NCBI RefSeq assembly: GCF_014199525.1
Contig: NZ_JACHNU010000009.1
Coordinates: forward strand, 25,253-89,252
Direction: 5' to 3'
DNA from: Conexibacter arvalis
GTDB lineage: Bacteria; Actinomycetota; Thermoleophilia; Solirubrobacterales; Solirubrobacteraceae
Length of the DNA stretch: 64,000 nucleotides
The position numbers and the translations under genes were made by a program. The notes below the pieces were generated by a model. That model was not told the origin of the DNA, searched no databases, and saw only the letters and a list, made by a program, of their open reading frames with translations. How positions within the stretch are numbered: the stretch's first letter is position 1; the number at the start of each line of letters is the position of its first letter. Positions 49,947-58,244 of the stretch are shown piece by piece.

Positions 49947-50356
49947 GCGCCGGCCTCCTCGAACAGCTTGCGGTTGCGCGCCAGCCAGTCCTCCAGCAGG
50001 ACGGCCGCGGCGCGCGAGTCCTCGCTCTCGCGCCCGCCGAAGCCAGCCGCGATCTTGGTCGTGAAGCGCTCGTCGTAGAGGTCGATCGGGATCTCCGGCC
50101 CGAGCACCTCGCCCAGCCTGGCGGCGAAGGCGCGCGCCTCGGTGGTCTGCGGCGTGTCGGCGCCGGAGAGCCCGAGCGGCAGCCCGACGACGACCCGCTC
50201 GGCGCCGCGCTCGCGCACGACGGCGGCGACGCGCGCGATGCCCTTGCGGGTGCCGGGCCGCTCGACGTGCGGGATCGGCGTCGCGAGCGTGCCGGTCGGG
50301 TCGCTGACCGCGCAGCCGCAGCGGGCGCTGCCGTAATCGAGGGCGAGCACGCGCAT
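49943..50356 (-). CDS. ruvX: Holliday-junction resolvase-like RuvX
   Basis: 137 aa of the YqgF/RuvX family, an RNase H-like fold. The N-terminal LALDYGSARCGCAVSD supplies the first catalytic Asp; VVGLPLGLSG and LYDERFTT supply the Glu, and an Asp lies in ESEDSRAAAVLLEDWL. Members process the 5' end of pre-16S rRNA or Holliday junctions. It lies between alaS and mltG, the common alaS-ruvX-mltG-aroE order. Confidence 0.93.
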   Translation of the reverse strand: MRVLALDYGSARCGCAVSDPTGTLATPIPHVERPGTRKGIARVAAVVRERGAERVVVGLPLGLSGADTPQTTEARAFAARLGEVLGPEIPIDLYDERFTTKIAAGFGGRESEDSRAAAVLLEDWLARNRKLFEEAGA

Positions 50357-50411
50357 CAGCCTACGGCGGACGCCGACGGAACGGCGCCCGGGGTCGAGCC
50401 GGGACGGCGCA

Positions 50412-53072
50412 TCAGCCTGCGAGGGCGGCCTCGATCGCCGACCGCGCGGCGTCGATCGCCTCGGCCAGCTTCTCCGGGTCGCGGCCCCCCGCGCGCGCCA
50501 TCGTGTCGCGGCCGCCTCCGCCGCCGCCGGTCACCTCCGCCGCGACCTTCACGATCGCGCCGGCCTTCACGCCTCGCTCGACGAGCGCCGGGGCGACCGT
50601 CGCAACGAGGTGGACTCTGCCGCCGGCGACGGTGCCGAGGACGATCGCGGCGTCGCCGAGCTTGCCCTTCAGGCGGTCGGCGACGTCGGGCAGCGCCTTC
50701 GGGTCGCCGGTCTCGACGATCGCGGTCAGCACGCGCGCGCCGCCGCCGTGCTCGGTCGCGGAGGCGAGCAGCTGGTCGACGTCGACCGCGCCGTTGCCGC
50801 CGCCGCCCTGCTTGGCCGCCTTCTCCAGCTGCTTGACCTTCTTGCGCAGCTTGCCGACCTCGGCCGGGACCTGCTCGGGCGTCGCGCGCAGCTCGGTCGC
50901 GGCGTCGCGCAGCGCCTCGTCGTGGGCACGCAGCAGCGTGACGGCGGCCGGGCCGGTGATCGCCTCGATGCGGCGGACGTTGGCGGCGCTGGAGGTCTCG
51001 GCGGTGATGCGGAAGAGGCCGATCTCGGCAGTCGAGCGGACGTGCGTGCCGCCGCACAGCTCGCGCGAGAAGGAGCCGTCGCCGACCTCGACCATCCGCA
51101 CGACGTCACCGTACTTCTCGCCGAACAGCGCCATCGCGCCGAGGCTCTTCGCCTCGTCGAGCGTCGTCGTCAGCGCCCGCACCGGGTAGTTGGCGAGGAT
51201 CCACTCGTTGACCTCGTCCTCGACGTCGCGCAGCTCCTTGGGGCTGAGCGCGTGGCCGTGGGTGAAGTCGAAGCGCAGCTTGTCGGGCTGGACGGCCGAG
51301 CCGGCCTGCCGCACGTGGCCGCCGAGCCGTCTGCGCAGCGCGGCGTGCAGCAGGTGGGTCGCGGTGTGGTTGGCCTCGGTCGCGTGGCGGGCGGCGCGGT
51401 CGACGATCGCGTGGACCTGCTCGCCCGGCTTCAGCGCGCCCTGCTCGGGCTCGACGACGACGACCTGGTCGGCGCCGCCGGCGACGCGCAGGACGTCGAC
51501 CACCTTCGCTCTGCAGTCGCCGTCGGCGCACCGCACCCAGCCGGAGTCGGAGACCTGGCCGCCGCCGGCCGCGTAGAACGGCGACTCGACCAGCTTCACG
51601 AGCACGCGGCCGTCGCGCTCGGCCTCGAGCGCCCCGACGGTCGTCTCCTGCGCCGTCGTGACGTAGCCGGTGAACTCGCTCTGGAAGCCGGCGTCGCCCG
51701 CCAGCTCGACGGCGCGCTCGCGCAGCTCGTCCTTGGCGCCGCCGCCCTTGCCGCCCAGCCGCGCGCGCGTGCGCTGCTGCTCCATCAGCGCCTCGAAGCC
51801 GCTCTCGTCGACGCCGAGGTCGTGCTCGGCGGCGATCTCGCGCGTGACCTCGATCGGGAAGCCGTAGGTGTCGTGGAGCTGGAAGACGTCGGCCGCGCCG
51901 AGGCCCTCCTCCCCGTTCCCCTTCGCCTGCGCGATCAGCTCGTCGAGCATTCTCGTGCCCTGCTCGAGCGTGCGGCCGAAGGACTCCTCCTCGGCGGCGA
52001 GCCACTTGCGGATCGCCTCTCTCTGCTCCAGCAGCTCCGGGTAGGCGTTCCCCATCAGCCGCTCGACCTCGTCGGCGAAGCGCGGCAGGAAGCCGGGCTC
52101 GATGCCGATCCGGCGACCGTGCTGGATCGCGCGGCGCATCACGCGGCGGAGGATGTAGCCGCGATCCTCGTTGGAGGGGACGACGCCGTCGGCGACGAGG
52201 AACGTCATCGCGCGGCTGTGGTCGGCGAGGATCCGCAGCGCGCGGGTCGTCTCCTCGTCCTGGCCGTATCTGCGCCCGGACAGCTCCTGGCCCAGCTCGA
52301 TCAGCGGCCAGAACTGGTCGGTCTCGAAGACCGACTCCTTGCCTTGCAGCATCGCCGCGAAGCGGTTGAGGCCCAGACCGGTGTCGATGTTCTTCGACGG
52401 CAGCGGGGTGAGCGTGTTGACCGGGTCCTGGTTGAACTGCATGAAGACGAGGTTCCAGAACTCGAGGAAGCGCTCGTTCTCGCCGGCGGGCAGGTCGTCG
52501 GGCTTGCCGAACTCGAGGCCGCGGTCGAGGTAGAGCTCCGAGCAGGGGCCGCACGGGCCGGTCGGGCCGGCCTGCCAGAAGTTGTCCTCGCGGTCGCACT
52601 CGACGATCCGCTCGCGCGGGACGCCGACCTGCAGCCACAGCTCGATCGCCTCCTCGTCGGGACCGAGGCCGAGCTCCTCGTCGCCGCCGAAGACGGTCAC
52701 CCAGATTCTGTCGGGGTCGAGGCCGAAGCCCTCCGTCGACAGCTCCCACGCGAATCTGATGACCTCTGCCTTGAAGTAGTCGCCGATCGAGAAGTTGCCG
52801 AGCATCTCGAAGAAGGTGAGATGGCGCAGCGTGTTGCCGACGTTCTCGATGTCGGTCGAGCGGAAGCACTTCTGGCAGCTCGTCAGCCGTCTCGCCGGCG
52901 GCGCCTCCACGCCCTGGAAGTAGGGCTTGAGCGGGTGCATCCCCGCCGTCGTCAGCAGCACCGAGGGGTCGTGCGTCGCGGGCACGAGCGGCGCCGAGCG
53001 CAGCAGGTGGTGGCCGCGCTGCTGGAAGAACGACAGGTAGGTCTCGCGGATCTCGTCGGAGGTCATCGGCAT
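50412..53072 (-). CDS. alaS: alanyl-tRNA synthetase
   Basis: 886 aa, full length. The class II catalytic core begins SDEIRETYLSFFQQRGHHLL with motif 2 HLTFFEMLGNFSIGDYFK. The editing domain carries HTATHLLHAAL and CGGTHV (zinc ligands His, His, Cys, His), followed by a coiled coil and the C-Ala domain ending GGGGGGRDTMARAGGRDPEKL. It charges tRNA-Ala and clears mischarged Ser/Gly. A GTG or other upstream start is not needed: MPMTSDEIRETYLSFF matches the family. Confidence 0.97.
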   Translation of the reverse strand: MPMTSDEIRETYLSFFQQRGHHLLRSAPLVPATHDPSVLLTTAGMHPLKPYFQGVEAPPARRLTSCQKCFRSTDIENVGNTLRHLTFFEMLGNFSIGDYFKAEVIRFAWELSTEGFGLDPDRIWVTVFGGDEELGLGPDEEAIELWLQVGVPRERIVECDREDNFWQAGPTGPCGPCSELYLDRGLEFGKPDDLPAGENERFLEFWNLVFMQFNQDPVNTLTPLPSKNIDTGLGLNRFAAMLQGKESVFETDQFWPLIELGQELSGRRYGQDEETTRALRILADHSRAMTFLVADGVVPSNEDRGYILRRVMRRAIQHGRRIGIEPGFLPRFADEVERLMGNAYPELLEQREAIRKWLAAEEESFGRTLEQGTRMLDELIAQAKGNGEEGLGAADVFQLHDTYGFPIEVTREIAAEHDLGVDESGFEALMEQQRTRARLGGKGGGAKDELRERAVELAGDAGFQSEFTGYVTTAQETTVGALEAERDGRVLVKLVESPFYAAGGGQVSDSGWVRCADGDCRAKVVDVLRVAGGADQVVVVEPEQGALKPGEQVHAIVDRAARHATEANHTATHLLHAALRRRLGGHVRQAGSAVQPDKLRFDFTHGHALSPKELRDVEDEVNEWILANYPVRALTTTLDEAKSLGAMALFGEKYGDVVRMVEVGDGSFSRELCGGTHVRSTAEIGLFRITAETSSAANVRRIEAITGPAAVTLLRAHDEALRDAATELRATPEQVPAEVGKLRKKVKQLEKAAKQGGGGNGAVDVDQLLASATEHGGGARVLTAIVETGDPKALPDVADRLKGKLGDAAIVLGTVAGGRVHLVATVAPALVERGVKAGAIVKVAAEVTGGGGGGRDTMARAGGRDPEKLAEAIDAARSAIEAALAG

Positions 53073-53150
53073 GGGTCTGGGGAGTCTAGAGACGTGGCCG
53101 CGCCCGTTGCTGCGCGAACGACGGCGGAGATCGAGCCGCCTCCGCCCGCG

Positions 53151-53209
53151 CCGGGGAGGAGTGGCGCTCTGGGGGTGACATCCACCCCCAGACCGCCACT
53201 CCTCCCCGG
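53151..53209 (-). terminator. very strong terminator after xdhC
   Basis: 16-bp stem (53151-53166 with 53194-53209), a single mismatch, then 10 bp more (53168-53177 with 53183-53192) and an ACATC loop. It lies 10 bases after the xdhC stop and isolates the cox operon from alaS. Confidence 0.8.
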
Positions 53210-53219
53210 GAGCGGGCGG

Positions 53220-54395
53220 TCAGGTCGCGACGGCCTCGTGGATGCGGCCGCCGGCGGCGACGAGGCGGCCGCCCTCGCGGCCGTGGCGCAGGGCGACGAT
53301 CTCGCCCATGATCGAGAGCGCCGTCTCGGCCGCCGTCAGAGCGCCGAGGTCGAGGCCGATCGGCGCCGAGATCCGCTCCAGCTGGCGTTCGTCGACGCCG
53401 GCCGCCACCAGCCGCTCGCGCCGTCTCGCCTGCGCCCGCCGGCTGCCCATCGCGCCGATGTAGCCAGCCGGCGAGGCGAGCGCGGCGAGCAGCGCGGCGT
53501 CGTCGAGCTTCGGGTCGTGGGTGAGGATCGCGATCGCCGTCGCCGGGTCGAGCGGCGCCAGCTCCGCGAACGCCTCCTGCGGCCAGGCGACGATCACGCG
53601 CTCGGCGGCGGGGAAGCGCTCCGCCGTCGCGAAGCGGGCGCGCGGGTCGATCACGAACGCCCGCCAGCCGGCAAGCGCCGCGACCGCCGACAGCTGCGCG
53701 GCGAAGTCGACCGCGCCGACGATCACCAGCCGCGGCGGCGGCGCGGCGACGTCGACGTAGAGCGTCGCGCCGGCCAGCTCGTGCAGTCCGCTGCGCTCCG
53801 ACCACAGCGCCTCCTGCGCCAGCGCGAGCGCGGCGGCGTCGAGCTCGTCGTCGCCGAGCGTCCCGCCAAGCGCGCCGCCGACGCCGACCAGCAGCTTCGC
53901 GCCCGGCCGCGGCGCCTCCGCGTGCGGGTCGGCCGGCGCGTGCGGGTCGGGCGGCGCCGCGCTCGCGCCGGTCCGACGCGCCCCGTCGCCCGCGCCCGCC
54001 TCCCGCGCGCCGCCGACGACGGTCACGAGCGCGACGCGGGCGCCGCCGCGCGCGAGCTCGAGGAAGCGCGCTTGCTCCGGGGCGGCGTCGTGGTCCTCGG
54101 CCCAGACGGCGATCTCGCCGCCGCACGGCAGGCCGACGTCCCACGCCTCCGCGTCGGCGATGCCGTAGCGCAGCAGCTGCGGCGCGCCGCCGCCAAGGAT
54201 CGTCTCGGCGACCTCGACGACGGCGCCCTCGACGCAGCCGCCGGAGACGGCGCCGGCGACCTCGCCGCGGTCGTTGACCGCCATCTTCGTGCCGATCGGC
54301 TGCGGCGCCGACCGCTTCGTCTCGACGACCGTCGCGAGCGCGACGCGGTCTCCCCGCGCCGACCAGCGGGCGACCGTCTCCAGCACATCGCTCAT
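53220..54395 (-). CDS. XdhC/CoxF-type molybdoenzyme maturation factor
   Basis: 391 aa. N-terminal XdhC/CoxI domain (about 1-75) with GTKMAVNDRGEVAGAVSGGCVEGAVV, a Gly/Ala/Pro-rich middle (about 125-165), and a C-terminal Rossmann domain (LVIVGAVDFAAQLSAVAALAGW, LTHDPKLDD, GYIGAMGSRR). Such proteins sulfurate or insert the molybdenum cofactor into hydroxylases. The Rossmann glycine motif reads VGAVDFA instead of the usual GAGHVA. Last gene of the cox cluster, overlapping coxG by ATGA. Confidence 0.88.
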   Translation of the reverse strand: MSDVLETVARWSARGDRVALATVVETKRSAPQPIGTKMAVNDRGEVAGAVSGGCVEGAVVEVAETILGGGAPQLLRYGIADAEAWDVGLPCGGEIAVWAEDHDAAPEQARFLELARGGARVALVTVVGGAREAGAGDGARRTGASAAPPDPHAPADPHAEAPRPGAKLLVGVGGALGGTLGDDELDAAALALAQEALWSERSGLHELAGATLYVDVAAPPPRLVIVGAVDFAAQLSAVAALAGWRAFVIDPRARFATAERFPAAERVIVAWPQEAFAELAPLDPATAIAILTHDPKLDDAALLAALASPAGYIGAMGSRRAQARRRERLVAAGVDERQLERISAPIGLDLGALTAAETALSIMGEIVALRHGREGGRLVAAGGRIHEAVAT

Positions 54396-55225
54396 CTCTT
54401 CCCTCCGATCGCGCGCAGCCGCTGCCCGAGCCGCGCCCACCAGCCGCGCATCCGCTCCCGCGCCACCTGCCAGCCGAGCTTGCCGGCGTCGAGCGGTCTC
54501 GACGCGGGCCGGCTCCCCGCCGGCGGCGGCGCGTCGGCGGCGGTGGCGGTCGGCGCCGGCTCGCCGGTCGGCTGTGGCGCGCTGGTCGGCGCCTCCGCCT
54601 CGCTGGCCCGCGGCGGCACGGCGGCCGCGTCCGCCTCGGGCGCGGAGGCGGCGGGGCCGGCCGCGGCGGGCGCGGGGCCGCGTGGGGTTGTCCCAAGCCC
54701 GCGCGCGGCGGGCTCGCCGGTGGCCGAGGCGGTTGCCGCCGCGGCTGCACCCGCAGGCGCCGCCGCCGCTCCGCGCCCCTCGACGAGGCTCGACTGCAGG
54801 CAGGCGGCGAACTCGGCCAGGAGGCGTCTGGAGACGTCGGCGATCATGCCGCCGCGGCCGAAGCGGGCGAGGCGGCCGGTGATCGTGAAGTCGGTGACGA
54901 CGTCGACGGCGGTCACCTCGCCCTGCTCGCGCACCGTCGAGGCGATCGTCGCGGTCGCGCCGCCCTGGCCCCGTCGGTCGCTGCCGCGCGCCGCCATCAC
55001 GGCTCTCCGCTCGGCCTCGTCGACCTGCTCCATCCGCAGCGTGCCGGCGTAGGCGACGGTCGTCGGGCCGAGCTTGACGGTGAACAGGCCTCTGTAGACG
55101 CCGTCCTCCCCGGCTTCGGTCACCTCCGCGCCCGGCAGGCACGGCGCGACGCGCTGCACGTCGACCAGCGCCCGCCAGACCTCGTCGACCGGCGCCGCGA
55201 CGGTGAACGACTGCTCCATTCTCAT
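54392..55225 (-). CDS. coxG: CoxG-like SRPBCC protein
   Basis: 277 aa. SRPBCC/CoxG domain (about 1-150) with the family opening MEQSFTVAAPVDEVWRALVDVQRVAPCLPGA and FTITGRLARFGRGGMI. A long Ala/Pro-rich linker (about 152-245) leads to an amphipathic basic C terminus (GWQVARERMRGWWARLGQRLRA) that could touch the membrane. CoxG recruits CO dehydrogenase to the cytoplasmic membrane in Oligotropha. A GGAGGAG precedes; a second ATG two codons in is equally plausible. Confidence 0.82.
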   Translation of the reverse strand: MRMEQSFTVAAPVDEVWRALVDVQRVAPCLPGAEVTEAGEDGVYRGLFTVKLGPTTVAYAGTLRMEQVDEAERRAVMAARGSDRRGQGGATATIASTVREQGEVTAVDVVTDFTITGRLARFGRGGMIADVSRRLLAEFAACLQSSLVEGRGAAAAPAGAAAAATASATGEPAARGLGTTPRGPAPAAAGPAASAPEADAAAVPPRASEAEAPTSAPQPTGEPAPTATAADAPPPAGSRPASRPLDAGKLGWQVARERMRGWWARLGQRLRAIGGKR

Positions 55226-55241
55226 CTTCTCCTCCTCTCTC

Positions 55242-56567
55242 CTAGCGCGACAGGGGACCCTCCAACAGCTCGGCGAGCGCCTCCAGCGACCCGATCGAGT
55301 GGCCTTCGAGGAACTCGTCGAGATGCGGAAGCGCGGTCGCCATCCCGCGCACGAGCGGCTCGTAGCCGGGGCGCGCCTTCAGCGGGTTGAGCCACACCAG
55401 CCGGTGGGCGGTGCGGCGCAGCCGCGCGAGCTCCGCGGACAGCTCGGCCGGGTCGCCGCGGTCCCAGCCGTCCGACAGGATCACGACGATCGCTCCGCGC
55501 CCGAGCCGCCGGCCTTGGCCGCGGTTGAGCGCGGCGATCCCGGCGCCGATCCGCGTCCCGCCGCCGAAGTCGGGCGCGGCCCGCGTCGCGCGCTCGAGCG
55601 CGCGGTCGACGTCCTTGGAGCGCAGCTCGCGCGTCACGCGCGTCAGCCGCGTGCCGAGCAGGAAGACCTCGACCCGCCGGCGCGCGGTCGCCGCCGCCTG
55701 CGCATAGGCGAGCAGCAGGCGCGCGTACGGCGCCATCGAGCCGGAGACGTCGATGACCAGCACGAGCGGCCGCGGCATCCGCGCCGGCGTGCGCCAGCGC
55801 CGCTCGACCGGCTCGCCGCCGTGGCGCAGCGACGCCCGCACCGTCCCGGGCAGGTCGGGGCGCCGGCCGGGAGCACCGCCCCGGCGCGGCCGCAGCCGTC
55901 GCGAGCGCCGCTCCGGGCCGCGCCGCGCGAGCCGTCGCAGCAGCGCGTGGGCGGCGGCCAGCTCACGCTCGCTCAGCTCGGCGGCGTCGCGGTCGCGCAG
56001 CAGCTCGACGTCGCTCCACGCCGCCGGCCGCAGGACCTTCTCCTCGGCCGGCGGGTCGCCGCGCTCCGGCGCCCGCCCGCGCCCGACCGGCTCGCCGCGC
56101 GGCAGCGCCGCCCCCGGCGCCGTCGCTGCGCGCCCGGCCTCCGGCGAGGGCGTCGCGCCGGCGTCGCCGAAGACGGCCGCGAACGCCTCGTCGAAGCGCG
56201 GCCCGTCGTCGCGTCGCGAGCAGAGCACGGCGCGCAGCGCCAGCCGCGCCTCGTCGCGGTCGCCGGCGTCGACGGCCGCCAGCGCCCGCGCCGCCGCGGC
56301 GACCTCGCCGGTCCCGACCCGCACCCCCCGCCGCCGCAGCTCGTCGCCGAGCGCGGCGAGCCGCGCACCGACGACCGCCGCCGAAGCGCCGCCGCCCGCG
56401 CCCGCCACCGGCCCGCCGCCGCCCGCGACCGCCGCCGGCCCGCCGCCGCCAGCGCCCGCCGCCGGTCCGCCGCCGCCCGCGCGCCCTGCCGGCCCGCGCG
56501 CCGTCGCGCCGCTCCGCTCGCCCCGCTCCGGCCCGTCCCAACCACGCCGCTCGCCCCGCTCAGACAC
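55242..56567 (-). CDS. coxE: CoxE-like von Willebrand factor A protein
   Basis: 441 aa from a GTG. A low-complexity N terminus with Gly-rich 9-residue repeats (about 30-60), a helical region (about 65-255) and a C-terminal VWA domain with the MIDAS motif DVSGSM, Thr in GGGTRIG and Asp in LSDGWDRGD. CoxE works with the MoxR-type CoxD ATPase to insert the copper/sulfur or otherwise mature the molybdenum site of CO-dehydrogenase-like enzymes. Its start overlaps the ATPase stop by eight bases. Confidence 0.88.
   Translation of the reverse strand: MSERGERRGWDGPERGERSGATARGPAGRAGGGGPAAGAGGGGPAAVAGGGGPVAGAGGGASAAVVGARLAALGDELRRRGVRVGTGEVAAAARALAAVDAGDRDEARLALRAVLCSRRDDGPRFDEAFAAVFGDAGATPSPEAGRAATAPGAALPRGEPVGRGRAPERGDPPAEEKVLRPAAWSDVELLRDRDAAELSERELAAAHALLRRLARRGPERRSRRLRPRRGGAPGRRPDLPGTVRASLRHGGEPVERRWRTPARMPRPLVLVIDVSGSMAPYARLLLAYAQAAATARRRVEVFLLGTRLTRVTRELRSKDVDRALERATRAAPDFGGGTRIGAGIAALNRGQGRRLGRGAIVVILSDGWDRGDPAELSAELARLRRTAHRLVWLNPLKARPGYEPLVRGMATALPHLDEFLEGHSIGSLEALAELLEGPLSR
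56400..56480 (-). repeat. 27-bp tandem repeat in coxE
   Basis: Three imperfect in-frame units encoding AGGGGPAAG, AGGGGPAAV and AGGGGPVAG (residues 30-56 of CoxE), followed by a partial fourth. Confidence 0.75.
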
Positions 56568-57402
56568 CCTCCAGCACCCCCTCGGACCGCACGCGGTCGA
56601 GGTCCTCGCGGACCTTCAGCGCCACGCCGAGCGTCGCGTCGAGGTCGCCGTCGCCGAGCGCCGTCAGCGCCCGCGCCCACTGGATCGTCTCGCCGACGCC
56701 GGGGAGCTTGTACAGCTCGCTGTCGCGCAGCCGCAGGACCGCGTCGCAGACGCGCGCGACGATCTCCTCCTCCACGCCGGGCGCCCGCACGCGCACGATC
56801 TCGGCCTCGCGCTCGCGCGTCGGGTAGTCGATCCAGTGGTAGAGGCAGCGGCGCTTGAGCGCGTCGTGCAGCTCGCGCGTGCGGTTGGAGGTGAGCACGA
56901 CCAGCGGCCGGCGGCGGGCGCGGATCGTCCCCAGCTCGGGGATCGTGACCTGGAACTCGGACAGCAGCTCCAGCAGGAACGCCTCGAACTCGTCGTCGGC
57001 GCGGTCGATCTCGTCGATCAGCAGGACGACCGGCTCCGCCGACTCGAGCGCCTCCAGCAGCGGCCGTCGCAGCAGGAAGCGGCGCGAGAACAGCTCGCCC
57101 TCGTCGATCCCCTCGGCGGTGGCGCGCAGCGCCAGCAGCTGACGGGCGTAGTCCCAGTCGTAGAGCGCCTGGTGCTGGTCGATCCCCTCGTGGCACTGGA
57201 GCCGGATCAGCCGCGCGCCGGTCGCGGCCGCGAGCGCGCTCGCCAGCTCGGTCTTGCCGACGCCGGCCTCGCCCTCCAGCAGCAGCGGCTGCTCCAGGGC
57301 GCCGGCGAGGAAGACGGCGGTGCGCAGCGCGGCGTCGGCGAGATAGCCCTCGGCGGCGAGCGCCTCGCCGACGTCGCGTGGAGTCGACGGGAGCGTGGTC
57401 AG
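56560..57402 (-). CDS. coxD: CoxD-like MoxR AAA+ ATPase with predicted CTG start
   Basis: 280 aa. MoxR-type AAA+: [18 protein letters not shown], Walker [10 protein letters not shown] (about 43-51), Walker [11 protein letters not shown] (about 125-134), sensor 1 [18 protein letters not shown]. It unfolds or remodels the hydroxylase with CoxE. The frame is open throughout, but no ATG, GTG or TTG occurs in frame upstream of 56898, which lies after Walker B. The only start that gives the usual N terminus is CTG at 57402-57400, inside a CTGA overlap with the coxM stop, parallel to the ATGA/GTGA couplings elsewhere in the operon. An automatic caller would report only a 112-aa fragment. Confidence 0.88.
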   Translation of the reverse strand: MTTLPSTPRDVGEALAAEGYLADAALRTAVFLAGALEQPLLLEGEAGVGKTELASALAAATGARLIRLQCHEGIDQHQALYDWDYARQLLALRATAEGIDEGELFSRRFLLRRPLLEALESAEPVVLLIDEIDRADDEFEAFLLELLSEFQVTIPELGTIRARRRPLVVLTSNRTRELHDALKRRCLYHWIDYPTREREAEIVRVRAPGVEEEIVARVCDAVLRLRDSELYKLPGVGETIQWARALTALGDGDLDATLGVALKVREDLDRVRSEGVLEGV

Positions 57403-58244
57403 CCCTCCGCCGCCCGTCTCAGCGCCCGGCGCGTCAGGACGCGCGCGAGATGGCGCTTGTACTGCGGACTCGCGTTGAGGTCGCCGGGCGGGTCGGTGCC
57501 CTCGTCGGCCTGCTCGGCGGCGGCCGCGATCGCGCCGTCGTCGAGCGGCCCGCCGCGCAGCGACTCCTCGACGGCGAGCGCCCGCAGCGGTGTCGAGCCC
57601 ATGTTCGTCAACGCGACGCGCACGTCGGCGCAGCTGCCGTCCTCGCCCCGCTGCACCAGCGCGCAGACGCCGACCATCGCCCAGTCCTCGGCCCGCCGCG
57701 AGAACTTCTCGTAGGCGTGGCCCCAGCCCTCCAGCGCCGGCACCCGCACCTCGGTGAGGATCTCGCCGGGCGCGACCGCCGTCGTCAGGTAGTCCTGGAA
57801 GAGGTCGGCGGCCGTGATCTCGCGGGTGCCCGCGCCGCCGCGGACGGTGACGGCGCCCTCCATCGCCAGCAGCACCGTCGGCAGGTCGGAGGCCGGGTCG
57901 CCGTGGGCGAGCGAGCCGCCGATCGTGCCGCGGTTGCGGACCTGCTGGTCGGCGATCAGCGCCGTCGCCTCGCCGACCGCGCCGAGCTCTCTGCGGCCCT
58001 GCAGGTCGGCGTGACGGGTCAGCGCACCGATCCGCCAGCTGCCGTCCTCGCGCTCCACCGAGCGCAGGCCCGGCACCCGCCGCAGGTCGACGAGCAGCGT
58101 CGGCGCCGCCAGCCGCAGCTTCATCAGCGGCAGCAGCGAGTGGCCGCCGGCGAGCGGCTTGGCCTCCTCGCCGCCGTCGGCGAGCGTCTGCAGCGCGACG
58201 TCGAGCGAGTCGGGCGCGGCGTAGTCGAACGCGGACGGGATCAT
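57399..58244 (-). CDS. coxM: molybdenum hydroxylase FAD subunit (CoxM)
   Basis: 281 aa. FAD-binding PCMH fold with the two CoxM-type motifs AGGHSLLP (about 31-38) and [16 protein letters not shown] (about 107-122), and a C-terminal CO dehydrogenase flavoprotein domain. It passes electrons from the 2Fe-2S subunit to quinone or another acceptor. AGGAGG lies seven bases before the ATG. Its start overlaps the coxL stop by ATGA. Confidence 0.93.
   Translation of the reverse strand: MIPSAFDYAAPDSLDVALQTLADGGEEAKPLAGGHSLLPLMKLRLAAPTLLVDLRRVPGLRSVEREDGSWRIGALTRHADLQGRRELGAVGEATALIADQQVRNRGTIGGSLAHGDPASDLPTVLLAMEGAVTVRGGAGTREITAADLFQDYLTTAVAPGEILTEVRVPALEGWGHAYEKFSRRAEDWAMVGVCALVQRGEDGSCADVRVALTNMGSTPLRALAVEESLRGGPLDDGAIAAAAEQADEGTDPPGDLNASPQYKRHLARVLTRRALRRAAEG

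Noticed and set aside
56560..56898. A separate 112-aa gene at the end of coxD
   Set aside because: It is the C-terminal third of an intact MoxR ATPase whose frame continues upstream without a stop.
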